Of a DNA stretch of 28,233 bases, positions 14,831-21,811 are shown one piece after another (within the stretch, counting starts at the first letter, position 1; the number at the start of each line of letters is the position of its first letter). The notes below the pieces were generated by a model that ran no database searches, was not told where the DNA came from, and saw only the letters and a list, made by a program, of their open reading frames with translations. This stretch comes from a virus. A program made the position numbers and the translations under genes. The stretch is from positions 1 to 28,233 of IMG/VR virus record IMGVR_UViG_3300030430_003150; one strand, 5' to 3'.

Positions 14831-15745
14831 ATGCTTATAAACGTAAATAAAACAATTGAACACCTCGACAAAATCAGATCCGGAAAAATTAAAGAAGGGT
14901 TAAAATTAGAAATACCGGAAATAGACCAATTTATAAGGTTTAAACCAACAAATTTTAACGTTATATTGGGTCACGCCAACGTTGGTAAAACTACATTAAT
15001 TTTATATTTAATGCTATTATATACAAAAAAACACGGGTTACGTTGGTTGATATTTAGCAGCGAAAACGAGGCATATTCTATATTACGCAAACTTATTGAA
15101 TTTTTAGAATTACAACCTTTAAACAAAATTGATCCGAAAAATTATAAAAAACATATTGATTATATAAACAACCATTTTAAAATAATTGACTCAAGCGAAT
15201 TATATACATACAAAACATTATTAGAAACGGCAAACAATGTAAAAAGCGCTTGGGATTATAACGGTTTATTAATTGACCCGTATAATAGTTTAATAAAGGA
15301 CCACGCATTAATGAAGGGCGTCGGTTCACACGAGTACGATTACCAAGCAACAAGTGAAATACGCATATTTTGCAAAACAAAAAACGTAAGCGTATGGCTA
15401 AACACGCACGCCAATACAAACGCATTACGTATTAAACACCCTATCGGACACGATTTCGCGGGCCATCCAATACCGCCGCTCGCCTCGGATGTTGAAGGTG
15501 GCGGCAAATTCGTAAACCGAAGCGATGATTTTTGGGTGATACATAGGTACCTCCAACACCCAACCGATTGGGTTAATTCGGCTATACACGTACGAAAGGT
15601 TAAAGAAGTTGAAACAGGCGGCAGACCGACTCCAATTGATGAACCTATAAAATTAAGCAGCATACCCAACAACGTTGGTTTTGAAATTAACGGAAAGCGG
15701 CTTTTAGAAATACCTTTAAAGGATAAAGATGTTGTACCGTTTTGA
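14831..15745 (+). CDS. RecA-fold ATPase, probable replicative helicase or helicase-like
   Basis: A 304-residue protein with a Walker A motif GHANVGKTT (about residues 47-55) after FNVILG, a Walker B-like strand GLLIDPYNSL (D149), and a later strand VSVWLNTHANT (residues about 190-200) like the sensor region of RecA/DnaB/RadA ATPases. It is shorter than full DnaB and lacks a zinc domain. It is preceded by the SSB-like gene and followed by the sigma gene. The last residues (DKDVVPF) also resemble an SSB-type tail. Most likely a DNA unwinding or strand-annealing motor; a DnaB-type helicase core is preferred but not proven. Confidence 0.78.
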   Translation: MLINVNKTIEHLDKIRSGKIKEGLKLEIPEIDQFIRFKPTNFNVILGHANVGKTTLILYLMLLYTKKHGLRWLIFSSENEAYSILRKLIEFLELQPLNKIDPKNYKKHIDYINNHFKIIDSSELYTYKTLLETANNVKSAWDYNGLLIDPYNSLIKDHALMKGVGSHEYDYQATSEIRIFCKTKNVSVWLNTHANTNALRIKHPIGHDFAGHPIPPLASDVEGGGKFVNRSDDFWVIHRYLQHPTDWVNSAIHVRKVKEVETGGRPTPIDEPIKLSSIPNNVGFEINGKRLLEIPLKDKDVVPF

Positions 15746-15894
15746 AAAATGGAGTCCACATAAAACAAGTATTTATTGCCGGCGTAATGGTTGGCGTTTT
15801 ATACGACGAATTTTATGAATACGAAACAGGCCGAAATCTAAAAATTATAACATTATGTTTTTTTGTAATTGGCATCCAAGTAATTTTATGGTAA
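15742..15894 (+). CDS. Small two-helix membrane protein (50 aa, TTG start)
   Basis: A TTG (15742) overlapping the previous stop opens a 50-residue frame; the ATG at 15787 would give 35 residues and lose the first hydrophobic segment. The longer form has IKQVFIAGVMVGVLY, a charged loop (EFYEYETGRN) and a second helix (IITLCFFVIGIQVIL), ending at W then TAA, which overlaps the sigma start (ATGGTAA). I associate this topology with small phage proteins of Bacteroidota. The TTG choice is favoured but uncertain. Confidence 0.5.
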   Translation: MKNGVHIKQVFIAGVMVGVLYDEFYEYETGRNLKIITLCFFVIGIQVILW

Positions 15895-16376
15895 ACGTTT
15901 TGAAAATACTCGCAAAATCTCATAAACGTTGGGTAACAATTGCCCGGTCTTTTGGCCTGGATGCTGAAGCGGAGGACCTGGTTCAAGATATGTATTTGAA
16001 AGTACACGCGTGGCAAGGGCGTTATGATAAAACATTAATGTATAATGAAACGGAGGTAAATTATTATTTTGTATTTATAGTTTTAAAAAATTTGTTTAAC
16101 GACAAAATGCGCAAAAATAAAAAAACAGTACGCGAGCGCAATAACTATTTAAACAAAACAACGCAGCCTCATAATTTAGAGTATAATGAACAATTAAACG
16201 AAATTAAAAAAGAAATAAAATCTTGGCATTTGTACGATCGTAAAATTTACGAGTTAATTTACCAAGAGGGTTTTTCAATGTTGGAGTTATCAAAAAAAAC
16301 CGGCATTGACTATTATTCTATTTATAGAACAAAAAATAAAATTGATAAACTATTATATAAAATTCTAAACAAATGA
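15888..16376 (+). CDS. ECF-like sigma-70 family RNA polymerase sigma factor
   Basis: The frame can be extended upstream to 15855, but the ATG at 15888, overlapping the previous stop, gives a cleaner 162-residue protein. It shows region 2 (AEAEDLVQDMYLKVHAW, residues about 25-45; the core-binding and -10-recognition helix) and region 4 (YDRKIYELIYQEGFSMLEL and YYSIYRTKNKIDKLL, a helix-turn-helix for -35 recognition), with a basic linker containing DKMRKNKK. Length and layout fit ECF/group-4 sigma factors. It probably directs host RNA polymerase to phage promoters, see the recurring motif before late genes. Encoded in the early region; its stop overlaps the next start (ATGA). Confidence 0.85.
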   Translation: MVNVLKILAKSHKRWVTIARSFGLDAEAEDLVQDMYLKVHAWQGRYDKTLMYNETEVNYYFVFIVLKNLFNDKMRKNKKTVRERNNYLNKTTQPHNLEYNEQLNEIKKEIKSWHLYDRKIYELIYQEGFSMLELSKKTGIDYYSIYRTKNKIDKLLYKILNK

Positions 16377-16879
16377 AAATAAAAATCGACAATAAAAGTA
16401 AAAACGAAGTTTGGCAGTTTGTTAAAAACAACAACATTGGCAAACGACATACGGCCAACGGCAACCAGGCCGAGCAATATACCGGAATGTTAGGCGAATA
16501 TATTATAAAACGTATGTTTGGTAAAAGCATTGATTTAAAAGCGGAATTTGACGGCGGTTGGGACCTCGAGCATAAAGGGCTCAAAATAGACGTTAAAACA
16601 ACAGGCCGCCGCGTGCCGCCGCGTGAGTGGTATGTTCATAATTTGATCGGGTTTCAAAAGGATTTTGATTGTGACGCGTATATATTTTGTACGCTGAATA
16701 AACAGACATACGAGTTGACCGTGGATGGTTGGATCACAAAAGAGGATTTTTTTGAAAAAGCCGAAAAATTTAAAAAGGGTACATTAAGAACACGCCAGGA
16801 CGGCACCAAATTAAAATTAAAAGCAACCGGTTACGAAATTAAAATAACCGATTTGCAGCCAATAGAAACATTAAAATAA
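16373..16879 (+). CDS. PD-(D/E)XK-fold nuclease-like protein (168 aa)
   Basis: A 168-residue protein with a helix ending QYTGMLGEYII, then the core GGWDLEHKGLKIDVKTTGR (about residues 61-79), in which Asp and the Asp-x-Lys pair fit the PD-(D/E)XK active site; a strand AYIFCTLN follows. The family includes holiday-junction resolvases and restriction enzymes. It overlaps the sigma stop (ATGA), so it is translationally coupled. The target is unknown; the basic C-terminal KLKLKATGYEIKI could bind DNA. Confidence 0.72.
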   Translation: MKIKIDNKSKNEVWQFVKNNNIGKRHTANGNQAEQYTGMLGEYIIKRMFGKSIDLKAEFDGGWDLEHKGLKIDVKTTGRRVPPREWYVHNLIGFQKDFDCDAYIFCTLNKQTYELTVDGWITKEDFFEKAEKFKKGTLRTRQDGTKLKLKATGYEIKITDLQPIETLK

Positions 16880-16884
16880 ACAAA

Positions 16885-17025
16885 ATGAAACATAAACATA
16901 ATGTAATTGAAAATATAATTTTTAACGCGTTTAGAAAAAAAGAAAAGAAAAACAAAAAACGTATAAAAAAATTAAAAGAGGATGGTTATATAGTGTATAA
17001 AAAAAAAATTACTACACGTACTTAA
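16885..17025 (+). CDS. Small highly basic protein (46 aa)
   Basis: A 46-residue frame with ATG 5 bases after the nuclease stop. It begins MKHKHNVIENIIFNAFRKK and becomes Lys-rich (KKEKKNKKRIKKLKE), then DGYIVYKKK. The first half could form an amphipathic helix. A small nucleic-acid-binding protein is plausible; low complexity makes it uncertain. The next 58 bases are AT-rich with no feature seen. Confidence 0.5.
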   Translation: MKHKHNVIENIIFNAFRKKEKKNKKRIKKLKEDGYIVYKKKITTRT

Positions 17026-17083
17026 ATAACAACTATTTTAGAGAAATAAACCACATTAAAATTAAAAGTAAAATTAATAATAA

Positions 17084-17227
17084 ATGAAATTAGGAGACCT
17101 CGTATTTTATATAACGAAATATACCGGCATACGTTGGTTAGTTAAACGCGTGACAAAATGGTTAGGCGTTGAGGATTGCGGTTGCGATCGAAGGCGTGAG
17201 GAGTGGAATGATATCGATTTGTTTTAG
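17084..17227 (+). CDS. Small CGC-motif protein (47 aa)
   Basis: A 47-residue product beginning MKLGDLVFYITKYTGIRWL, then KWLGVEDCGCDRRREEWND. The short pattern tGI-x(4)-Lys-x(7-9)-DCGC-x-RR is one I associate with small genes in Bacteroidota phages; its function is unknown. The ATG follows an A-rich stretch and the stop (TAG) is followed within 1 base by the next ATG (17229). Confidence 0.7.
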   Translation: MKLGDLVFYITKYTGIRWLVKRVTKWLGVEDCGCDRRREEWNDIDLF

Positions 17228-17228
17228 T

Positions 17229-17444
17229 ATGGAGGCAAATGATAAAAAACGTTGGGCGTTATTCAAAGAAAACGTTACAACAAAATTAAATAAACCGCAT
17301 TTTAAATTATTGTGCGAGTTACATAGTAAATACTTTAAACATACGTATTACGAGCCTTGTACTTGCACGCCAAACACGGTAAAACAATGGATTAACCAAT
17401 TAAACGATTTATATGAGAAGGATAACAATAACCAACAAACTTGA
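17229..17444 (+). CDS. Small conserved-type protein with Cys pair (71 aa)
   Basis: An upstream GTG-type opening (17169) lies inside the previous gene, so the ATG at 17229 is chosen. The 71-residue product has a helical start (EANDKKRWALFKENVTTKL) and the core LCELHSKYFKHTYYEPCTC, with PNTVKQWINQLNDLYE at the end. The HxKYF-x(4)-YYEPCTC motif looks metal-binding or DNA-binding. I associate such a protein with flavobacterial phage early regions. It overlaps the next gene by 32 bases. Confidence 0.68.
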   Translation: MEANDKKRWALFKENVTTKLNKPHFKLLCELHSKYFKHTYYEPCTCTPNTVKQWINQLNDLYEKDNNNQQT

Positions 17445-17835
17445 GCGCGCCCTGGTTTGGTTTTTAAATGGTTTTGATGATTGGCGCCTGGAATGGTGCG
17501 GCGATAAAAATTTATGTTATGACGCTATTGGGAAAACACCAAAAGGCCATAAATGCGTTATTGAGATGAAATTTCGCAAAAAGTATTATAAAACTAAATT
17601 AATTGAAAAGTATAAAATGGATGAGTTAATGCAATTGCCGGACGATATTGTTAAAATATATTTTGTAAGCGACCCAAAGGGTACGTATTATTTTTGGCTA
17701 AACAAATTAAAAGATATGGAGGTAATAAATAAACGTTGTCCTTCGACTACATTTTGGCGAAAACATAAAATTGAAAAGGAGGTATATATGCTCGATGAGG
17801 CTTGGGCGTCTATTGTAAACAAGTCGAGTTATTAA
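17413..17835 (+). CDS. PD-(D/E)XK-like nuclease, small (140 aa)
   Basis: A 140-residue protein. The N-terminal part has LCYDAIGKTPKGHKCVIEM followed by KFRKKYY: Asp and the Glu-x-Lys combination are spaced as in PD-(D/E)XK cores. The remainder contains a strand DIVKIYFVSDP and a YFWLNKL helix, ending MLDEAWASIVNKSSY. It is one of three such nucleases in the early region; it could act in recombination or host DNA breakdown. The overlap with the previous gene argues for operon-linked expression. Confidence 0.65.
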   Translation: MRRITITNKLERALVWFLNGFDDWRLEWCGDKNLCYDAIGKTPKGHKCVIEMKFRKKYYKTKLIEKYKMDELMQLPDDIVKIYFVSDPKGTYYFWLNKLKDMEVINKRCPSTTFWRKHKIEKEVYMLDEAWASIVNKSSY

Positions 17836-17837
17836 AT

Positions 17838-17868
17838 TTTGTTAATATAAATTTAATTTATATATTTG
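17838..17868 (+). promoter_or_regulatory. Host-type (Bacteroidota) promoter
   Basis: TTTG (17838-17841), 19 bases, then TATATTTG (17861-17868), a full fit to TTTG-N19-TAnnTTTG. It sits just after the nuclease stop and 18 bases before the ATG at 17886, so it begins the recombination/origin unit. Confidence 0.85.
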
Positions 17869-17885
17869 CAAACTAAATAAACAAT

Positions 17886-18194
17886 ATGCACAAAAAAATT
17901 GATAACCTTAAACAATTAGAATACCTCGCGCATTTTATAAGCGGTTCAAAATTAACCCAAAATTGGTTAAAATTAAAACCAAAAAATAAAGAGGTTAAAA
18001 CAATGGCGGAGGCTTGGACGGGTACGTGTTTTTATGTTACATATTTAGAGCAAGAGTTGCGCTTATATAAAAGCGTTTGTTCTGAATTTCGAGAGGATAA
18101 AAATAATAACGAATTAGAAAACCGCGAATTAAAAAAACAGATCGTAAAATTAAATAAACAAATAAACAACCTTAAAAAAATAACTAAATTATGA
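17886..18194 (+). CDS. Coiled-coil protein (102 aa)
   Basis: A 102-residue protein, first gene behind the 17838 promoter. Residues about 38-52 are EAWTGTCFYVTYLEQE; the C-terminal 45 residues are Glu/Lys/Asn-rich and predict a coiled coil (LENRELKKQIVKLNKQINN). Its stop overlaps the next start (ATGA), so it is coupled to the RecE-like nuclease; it might be its partner or regulator. No specific family recognised. Confidence 0.65.
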   Translation: MHKKIDNLKQLEYLAHFISGSKLTQNWLKLKPKNKEVKTMAEAWTGTCFYVTYLEQELRLYKSVCSEFREDKNNNELENRELKKQIVKLNKQINNLKKITKL

Positions 18195-18970
18195 AAATGA
18201 TTACATTGTTAGACGGCACCGTTTGGCGTTACAAGGATATTTTACCCAAATTAGATAACGACGATTTTTATTATGGCGAATTAGGCACAAACGCATTAAG
18301 CAGCAGTTCAATAAAATTACTTGTTGATAGTCCAAAAAAGTATTATTACGTTACAAATTACGCACCGTTAGAAACGCAAGGTTTGCGTGATGGTAAATTG
18401 TTGCACCAATTAATCCTTGAAAACGACAAATTTGAAAAAAATATATTTGTTGACGTACAAAGTAAAAATACTAAAAAATACAAAGAGGCGCTAAAAAAAC
18501 ACGGCACGGTCTACACAATGAAAGAGCGAACAGATGCCGAACGTTTAGGCGATGCCTTACTTAAAAACGATTACGCCGTATCACTATTAAAAAACGCACG
18601 TTTTGAAGTTGCCGAGATTGGTTATGTTAATGACTGGATATTTAGAGGCAAGGCGGATATTTTAGGCGAGGGCGGTACTATTGTTGATATTAAAACAACC
18701 ACGGATATCAAAGGTTTTAAATATGCCGCTAATAAATACGGTTACGATATACAAGCATATATTTATTGCCAATTGTTTAACGTTAATTATTTTGATTTTA
18801 AATTTTTGGTTTTGGATAAAGGGAGTTTGGATATTGGAATTTTTGAAGTTACCGAGGAGACCTATTTACGCGGAAAAGAAAAAACCGAAATTGGTATAAA
18901 ACGTTACGAGGATTGGTTTACTAAAGGCGAGGTAAATTTAGATAACTATTATATTAAAGATATTATATGA
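18191..18970 (+). CDS. RecE-like exonuclease VIII-type PD-(D/E)XK nuclease
   Basis: A 259-residue protein with the layout of phage exonuclease VIII-like PD-(D/E)XK proteins: an N-terminal ALSSSSIKLLVDSPKKYYY helix, GLRDGKLLHQLIL with His, then FRGKADILG (Asp), IVDIKTTTD (Asp-x-Lys) and YDIQAYIYCQLF (Gln-x-x-x-Tyr). These are the expected catalytic residues for processive 5'-3' digestion. Such enzymes resect double-strand ends for recombination by strand annealing; an annealing partner may be the ssDNA-binding proteins upstream. Stop overlaps the next start (ATGA). Confidence 0.88.
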   Translation: MKMITLLDGTVWRYKDILPKLDNDDFYYGELGTNALSSSSIKLLVDSPKKYYYVTNYAPLETQGLRDGKLLHQLILENDKFEKNIFVDVQSKNTKKYKEALKKHGTVYTMKERTDAERLGDALLKNDYAVSLLKNARFEVAEIGYVNDWIFRGKADILGEGGTIVDIKTTTDIKGFKYAANKYGYDIQAYIYCQLFNVNYFDFKFLVLDKGSLDIGIFEVTEETYLRGKEKTEIGIKRYEDWFTKGEVNLDNYYIKDII

Positions 18971-19395
18971 GACAATTAGCAGCATTGGGCCGAACAATTA
19001 ATAAATTAGCGGGCGTCAACATTTATCAAAACACCAGGCACCGGCCAATTATAGAGGCAAGGAGTTTGTTTTCTGTTATTGCGTATCGATACCATAATTA
19101 TACATTTGAGCAAATTGCTAATTTTTTAATTAGCAAAGGAAAAACGAGCGATCATTCAAGCGTGTTACACGCGTATAAAAATTTTGATATGTACGCACAA
19201 TATAGCAAACACCTTATTGAATGGCTTGAGGATATTGTTGGCGGTACAAAAAATTTTAATAAACAACAATTAATAAAATTAGTAAACCATAAAATATCAT
19301 TATTGGAGGAGCGTGAAATAAACTTAATATACGATATCGTTGATAACCTATATTTAACAACATTGGAAGTCGAGGCCGAAAATGAAAACAAATAA
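18967..19395 (+). CDS. DnaA domain IV-like DNA-binding protein
   Basis: A 142-residue protein with a DnaA domain-IV-like helix-turn-helix: IIEARSLFSVIAYRYHNYT followed by FEQIANFLI and the signature-like SDHSSVLHAY (about residues 61-70), equivalent to the RDHSTVLHA motif that reads DnaA boxes. There is no Walker motif, so it is a stand-alone DNA-binding module with a helical C-terminal part (LLEEREINLIYDIVDNL). It might recognise a phage origin or compete with host DnaA. Last gene before the methyltransferase module. Confidence 0.78.
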   Translation: MRQLAALGRTINKLAGVNIYQNTRHRPIIEARSLFSVIAYRYHNYTFEQIANFLISKGKTSDHSSVLHAYKNFDMYAQYSKHLIEWLEDIVGGTKNFNKQQLIKLVNHKISLLEEREINLIYDIVDNLYLTTLEVEAENENK

Positions 19396-19404
19396 ACGTT
19401 ATTA
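19376..19404 (+). promoter_or_regulatory. Candidate late promoter (site E), terminase module
   Basis: CCGAAAA (19376-19382) and CGTTAT (19397-19402), separated by 14 bases as at the other sites; CGTTAT ends 6 bases before the ATG at 19409. The upstream box is the weaker match, and it lies inside the preceding coding end. Confidence 0.42.
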
Positions 19405-19408
19405 ATAT

Positions 19409-20605
19409 ATGAAGCCAAATTTATTTACAGTATTTAAAGAGAAGGTTAGTATTACAAAAATAAAACCAAACCCAAATAACCCGCGTATAATTAAGGATGT
19501 TAAATTTCGCAAATTAGTTAAAAGCGTGATTGACTTTCCGCAAATGTTAGAAATACGGCCAATTGTTGTAAATAAAGATTTTGTTGTATTGGGCGGTAAT
19601 ATGCGTTTAAAAGCCTGTATTGAAGCCGGTATAAAAGAAATATATATAATTAAGGTTGATTTGCCGGAGGCGCAACAAAAAGAATTTATAATAAAAGATA
19701 ACGTTGGTTTTGGTGAGTGGGATTGGGATGTATTGGCTAACGAGTGGGATAACCCGTTGTTAATTGAGTGGGGCCTGGATGTTTGGGATTTTGATAACGC
19801 AGATATTGAAATTGAAGGCAATATAGACGATGACGAAATACCCGAACAAATTAAAACGCGTGTTAAATTTGGGGAGGTTTGGCAGTTAGGCGAGCATCGA
19901 ATAGCGTGCGGCGATAGTACAAACCCCGAGCATATTAAAAATTTAATGAATGGTAAAACGGTTGATTTAATTTTAACAGACCCGCCTTATGGCGTGAGTG
20001 CAAGCGGCGGCCGTACCCAAACCGTAAAACGCGATAACATTAAAAAAATAGAAAACGACGATTTAAGAGGCGAACAATTAATAAAATTTTTAACAAACGC
20101 ATTTAAACAAATACCATTAAAAGACAAAACAAACATTTACATTTTTTACGATCAGAAAACCCAGGCCGAATTTATAACGGCAATAAAACAATGCAATTGG
20201 GAATTTATAAGGACGTTAATTTGGAATAAAAACAGTTTTGGCTTAAGCGGTAAAAAAGGGTACCGCCCCAAATATGAGATGATAGCGTATGCCGTAACGG
20301 ATAAAGATTATTTATGGTATGGCGACAATTCACAAGCGGACGTTATTGATAACGCCAGGGAAAAGAAAAGGCACGGCTCACACCCAACAGTCAAGCCGAT
20401 TGATTTGATGGTTAAACTAATTAAAAACAGTAGCCAAAAAAATGATATTGTAGTTGATATATTTTTGGGCAGCGGTTCGACTTTAATAGCGTGCCAAAAA
20501 ACAAAGCGCGTATGTTACGCAATAGAATTAGACCCGTATTATTGTGACGTAACGATTGAACGTTGGCAACAATTTACAGGCCAAAAAGCAAAACGATTGA
20601 TATGA
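19409..20605 (+). CDS. ParB-like domain fused to DNA methyltransferase
   Basis: A 398-residue fusion. Residues about 10-115 form a ParB/sulfiredoxin-type domain (PNPNNPRIIKDVKFRKLV, then VVLGGNMRLKACIEAGI). The rest is a beta-class amino methyltransferase: motif IV DPPYG (about residue 190), a WYGDN and HPTVKP region, then motif I-like VDIFLGSGSTL (about 350) and AIELDPYYCDVTIERW. The order (motif IV before I) fits the beta group, so N6-adenine or N4-cytosine is methylated. No restriction partner is seen, so DNA modification or evasion of host restriction is more likely. Stop overlaps the small terminase ATG (ATGA). Confidence 0.9.
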   Translation: MKPNLFTVFKEKVSITKIKPNPNNPRIIKDVKFRKLVKSVIDFPQMLEIRPIVVNKDFVVLGGNMRLKACIEAGIKEIYIIKVDLPEAQQKEFIIKDNVGFGEWDWDVLANEWDNPLLIEWGLDVWDFDNADIEIEGNIDDDEIPEQIKTRVKFGEVWQLGEHRIACGDSTNPEHIKNLMNGKTVDLILTDPPYGVSASGGRTQTVKRDNIKKIENDDLRGEQLIKFLTNAFKQIPLKDKTNIYIFYDQKTQAEFITAIKQCNWEFIRTLIWNKNSFGLSGKKGYRPKYEMIAYAVTDKDYLWYGDNSQADVIDNAREKKRHGSHPTVKPIDLMVKLIKNSSQKNDIVVDIFLGSGSTLIACQKTKRVCYAIELDPYYCDVTIERWQQFTGQKAKRLI

Positions 20606-20958
20606 GTAAACCGAACAAAACCGAACATAGTAAAAAAGCAATGATTGCAGCGTTAGAGCAAAGCCTCGGCGTTGTAACAACCGCTTGTAAAAAAACAGGG
20701 ATAGGCCGTACAACATATTACGATTGGTACAATTCAGATCCGGAATTTAAACGCGCAGTTGATGACGTTCAAAACGTGGCCCTTGATTTTGCCGAGTCTC
20801 AATTACATAGGCAAATCGCAGAAAACAACACGAGCGCAACTATATTTTATTTAAAAACTAAAGGCAAAGGTCGCGGGTATGTTGAACGAACCGAACACAC
20901 CGGCATTGAAGGGACCAAATTATTTGAGGTCGAAATAATAAAGAATGAGGACCGTTAA
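20602..20958 (+). CDS. Terminase small subunit
   Basis: The ATG at 20602 overlaps the previous stop (ATGA); an upstream extension to 20563 is inside the methyltransferase gene and is rejected. The 118-residue protein has an N-terminal helix-turn-helix (IAALEQSLGVVTTACKKTG, then GRTTYYDWYNSDPEFKRAV), an oligomerisation helix (DFAESQLHRQIAENNTSA), and ATIFYLKTKGKGRGYVER, the segment common to small terminases. It binds the packaging site and recruits the large subunit. It is not adjacent to the large subunit: a PP-loop gene intervenes. Confidence 0.82.
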   Translation: MSKPNKTEHSKKAMIAALEQSLGVVTTACKKTGIGRTTYYDWYNSDPEFKRAVDDVQNVALDFAESQLHRQIAENNTSATIFYLKTKGKGRGYVERTEHTGIEGTKLFEVEIIKNEDR

Positions 20959-21811
20959 TTCTTTGAGCGGCGGCAAAACCTCGAGTTATATTGCTAAACA
21001 TTACCCGGCCGATTATAATGTTTTTGCATTAGTTAGAACGACCGATAAAAACTGTATATACCCGGACAAAAAATTACGGCAAATTGTATCGGATAAATTG
21101 GGGGTTGAGTTTATTGGAACGTTAGAGGAGGATGTTATTATTCACACGATGCTTGACCTCGAGCAGTTTATAGGACAAAAAATAAATTGGGTTACCGGCG
21201 AGCCTTTTGATAACATAATAATAAGAGGCGATAAAAAATACTTACCAAATGTAACGCAACGCTTTTGCACGGTTGAGATGAAGTTAAAACCGATATTTAA
21301 TTGGTGGCTTAATAATTGCAATATGCAGCCAATAAAAACCCGCATTGGTTTTAGAGCAAATGAGACCAGGCGCGTAAATAATATGTTGGCCCGTTGCAAT
21401 GCTGAAGGTTTACTTGAACACAAATATATTATTGGTAAAAGTAAAAACGGCAAACGTAACAAATGGAAAACGGTCGGTTGGCAAAAGCCGGTCTTTCCTT
21501 TATTAAACCCTCCTATTTTTAAAGACCAAATTGAGGCGTATTGGAAAGGTAAGCCGGTACGTTTTGCGTACCTTAATAATTGTATTGGTTGTTTTCATAG
21601 AAATCCGGTATTATTACGTTATATGAGTGAAAAACACCCCAAAAAGTATCAATGGTTTATCGATCAAGAAGAGGATAAAGGTTACGGACATAAAGCAAAA
21701 AGAACGTTTAAAAACGGCACAACATACCGAGAAATTAAAAACAGTTTAAAACAAATGAGGTTTTTTGATGAGAATTTTACCGAGTGCGATTCGGGTTATT
21801 GTGGCTTATGA
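20945..21811 (+). CDS. PAPS-reductase-like PP-loop protein between the terminase genes
   Basis: A 288-residue protein whose start has the PP-loop SLSGGKTSSYIAK (residues about 6-18), the ATP-pyrophosphatase loop of PAPS reductase, DndC and related enzymes. The remainder contains FCTVEMKLKPI, a Cys pair CIGC (about residues 213-216), and an end with Cys residues (CDSGYCGL). The cysteines could bind a metal or Fe-S cluster. Related enzymes adenylate a substrate and transfer sulfur or reduce it, so nucleotide or DNA modification is possible. It overlaps both neighbours, which implies it is expressed with the packaging genes. Function unknown. Confidence 0.75.
   Translation: MRTVNSLSGGKTSSYIAKHYPADYNVFALVRTTDKNCIYPDKKLRQIVSDKLGVEFIGTLEEDVIIHTMLDLEQFIGQKINWVTGEPFDNIIIRGDKKYLPNVTQRFCTVEMKLKPIFNWWLNNCNMQPIKTRIGFRANETRRVNNMLARCNAEGLLEHKYIIGKSKNGKRNKWKTVGWQKPVFPLLNPPIFKDQIEAYWKGKPVRFAYLNNCIGCFHRNPVLLRYMSEKHPKKYQWFIDQEEDKGYGHKAKRTFKNGTTYREIKNSLKQMRFFDENFTECDSGYCGL

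Noticed and set aside
15855-15887. ATG eleven codons upstream of the sigma gene
   Set aside because: Overlaps the two-helix membrane gene; the ATG at 15888 has the common stop/start overlap and preserves all sigma regions.
17169-17228. Upstream start for the gene at 17229
   Set aside because: Overlaps the conserved-looking CGC-motif gene; the ATG at 17229 follows its stop.
20563-20601. Extended start for the small terminase
   Set aside because: Lies inside the methyltransferase gene; ATG at 20602 has an ATGA overlap.
21784-21807. GTG start for the large terminase
   Set aside because: Extra residues are not part of the family; ATG at 21808 overlaps the previous stop.
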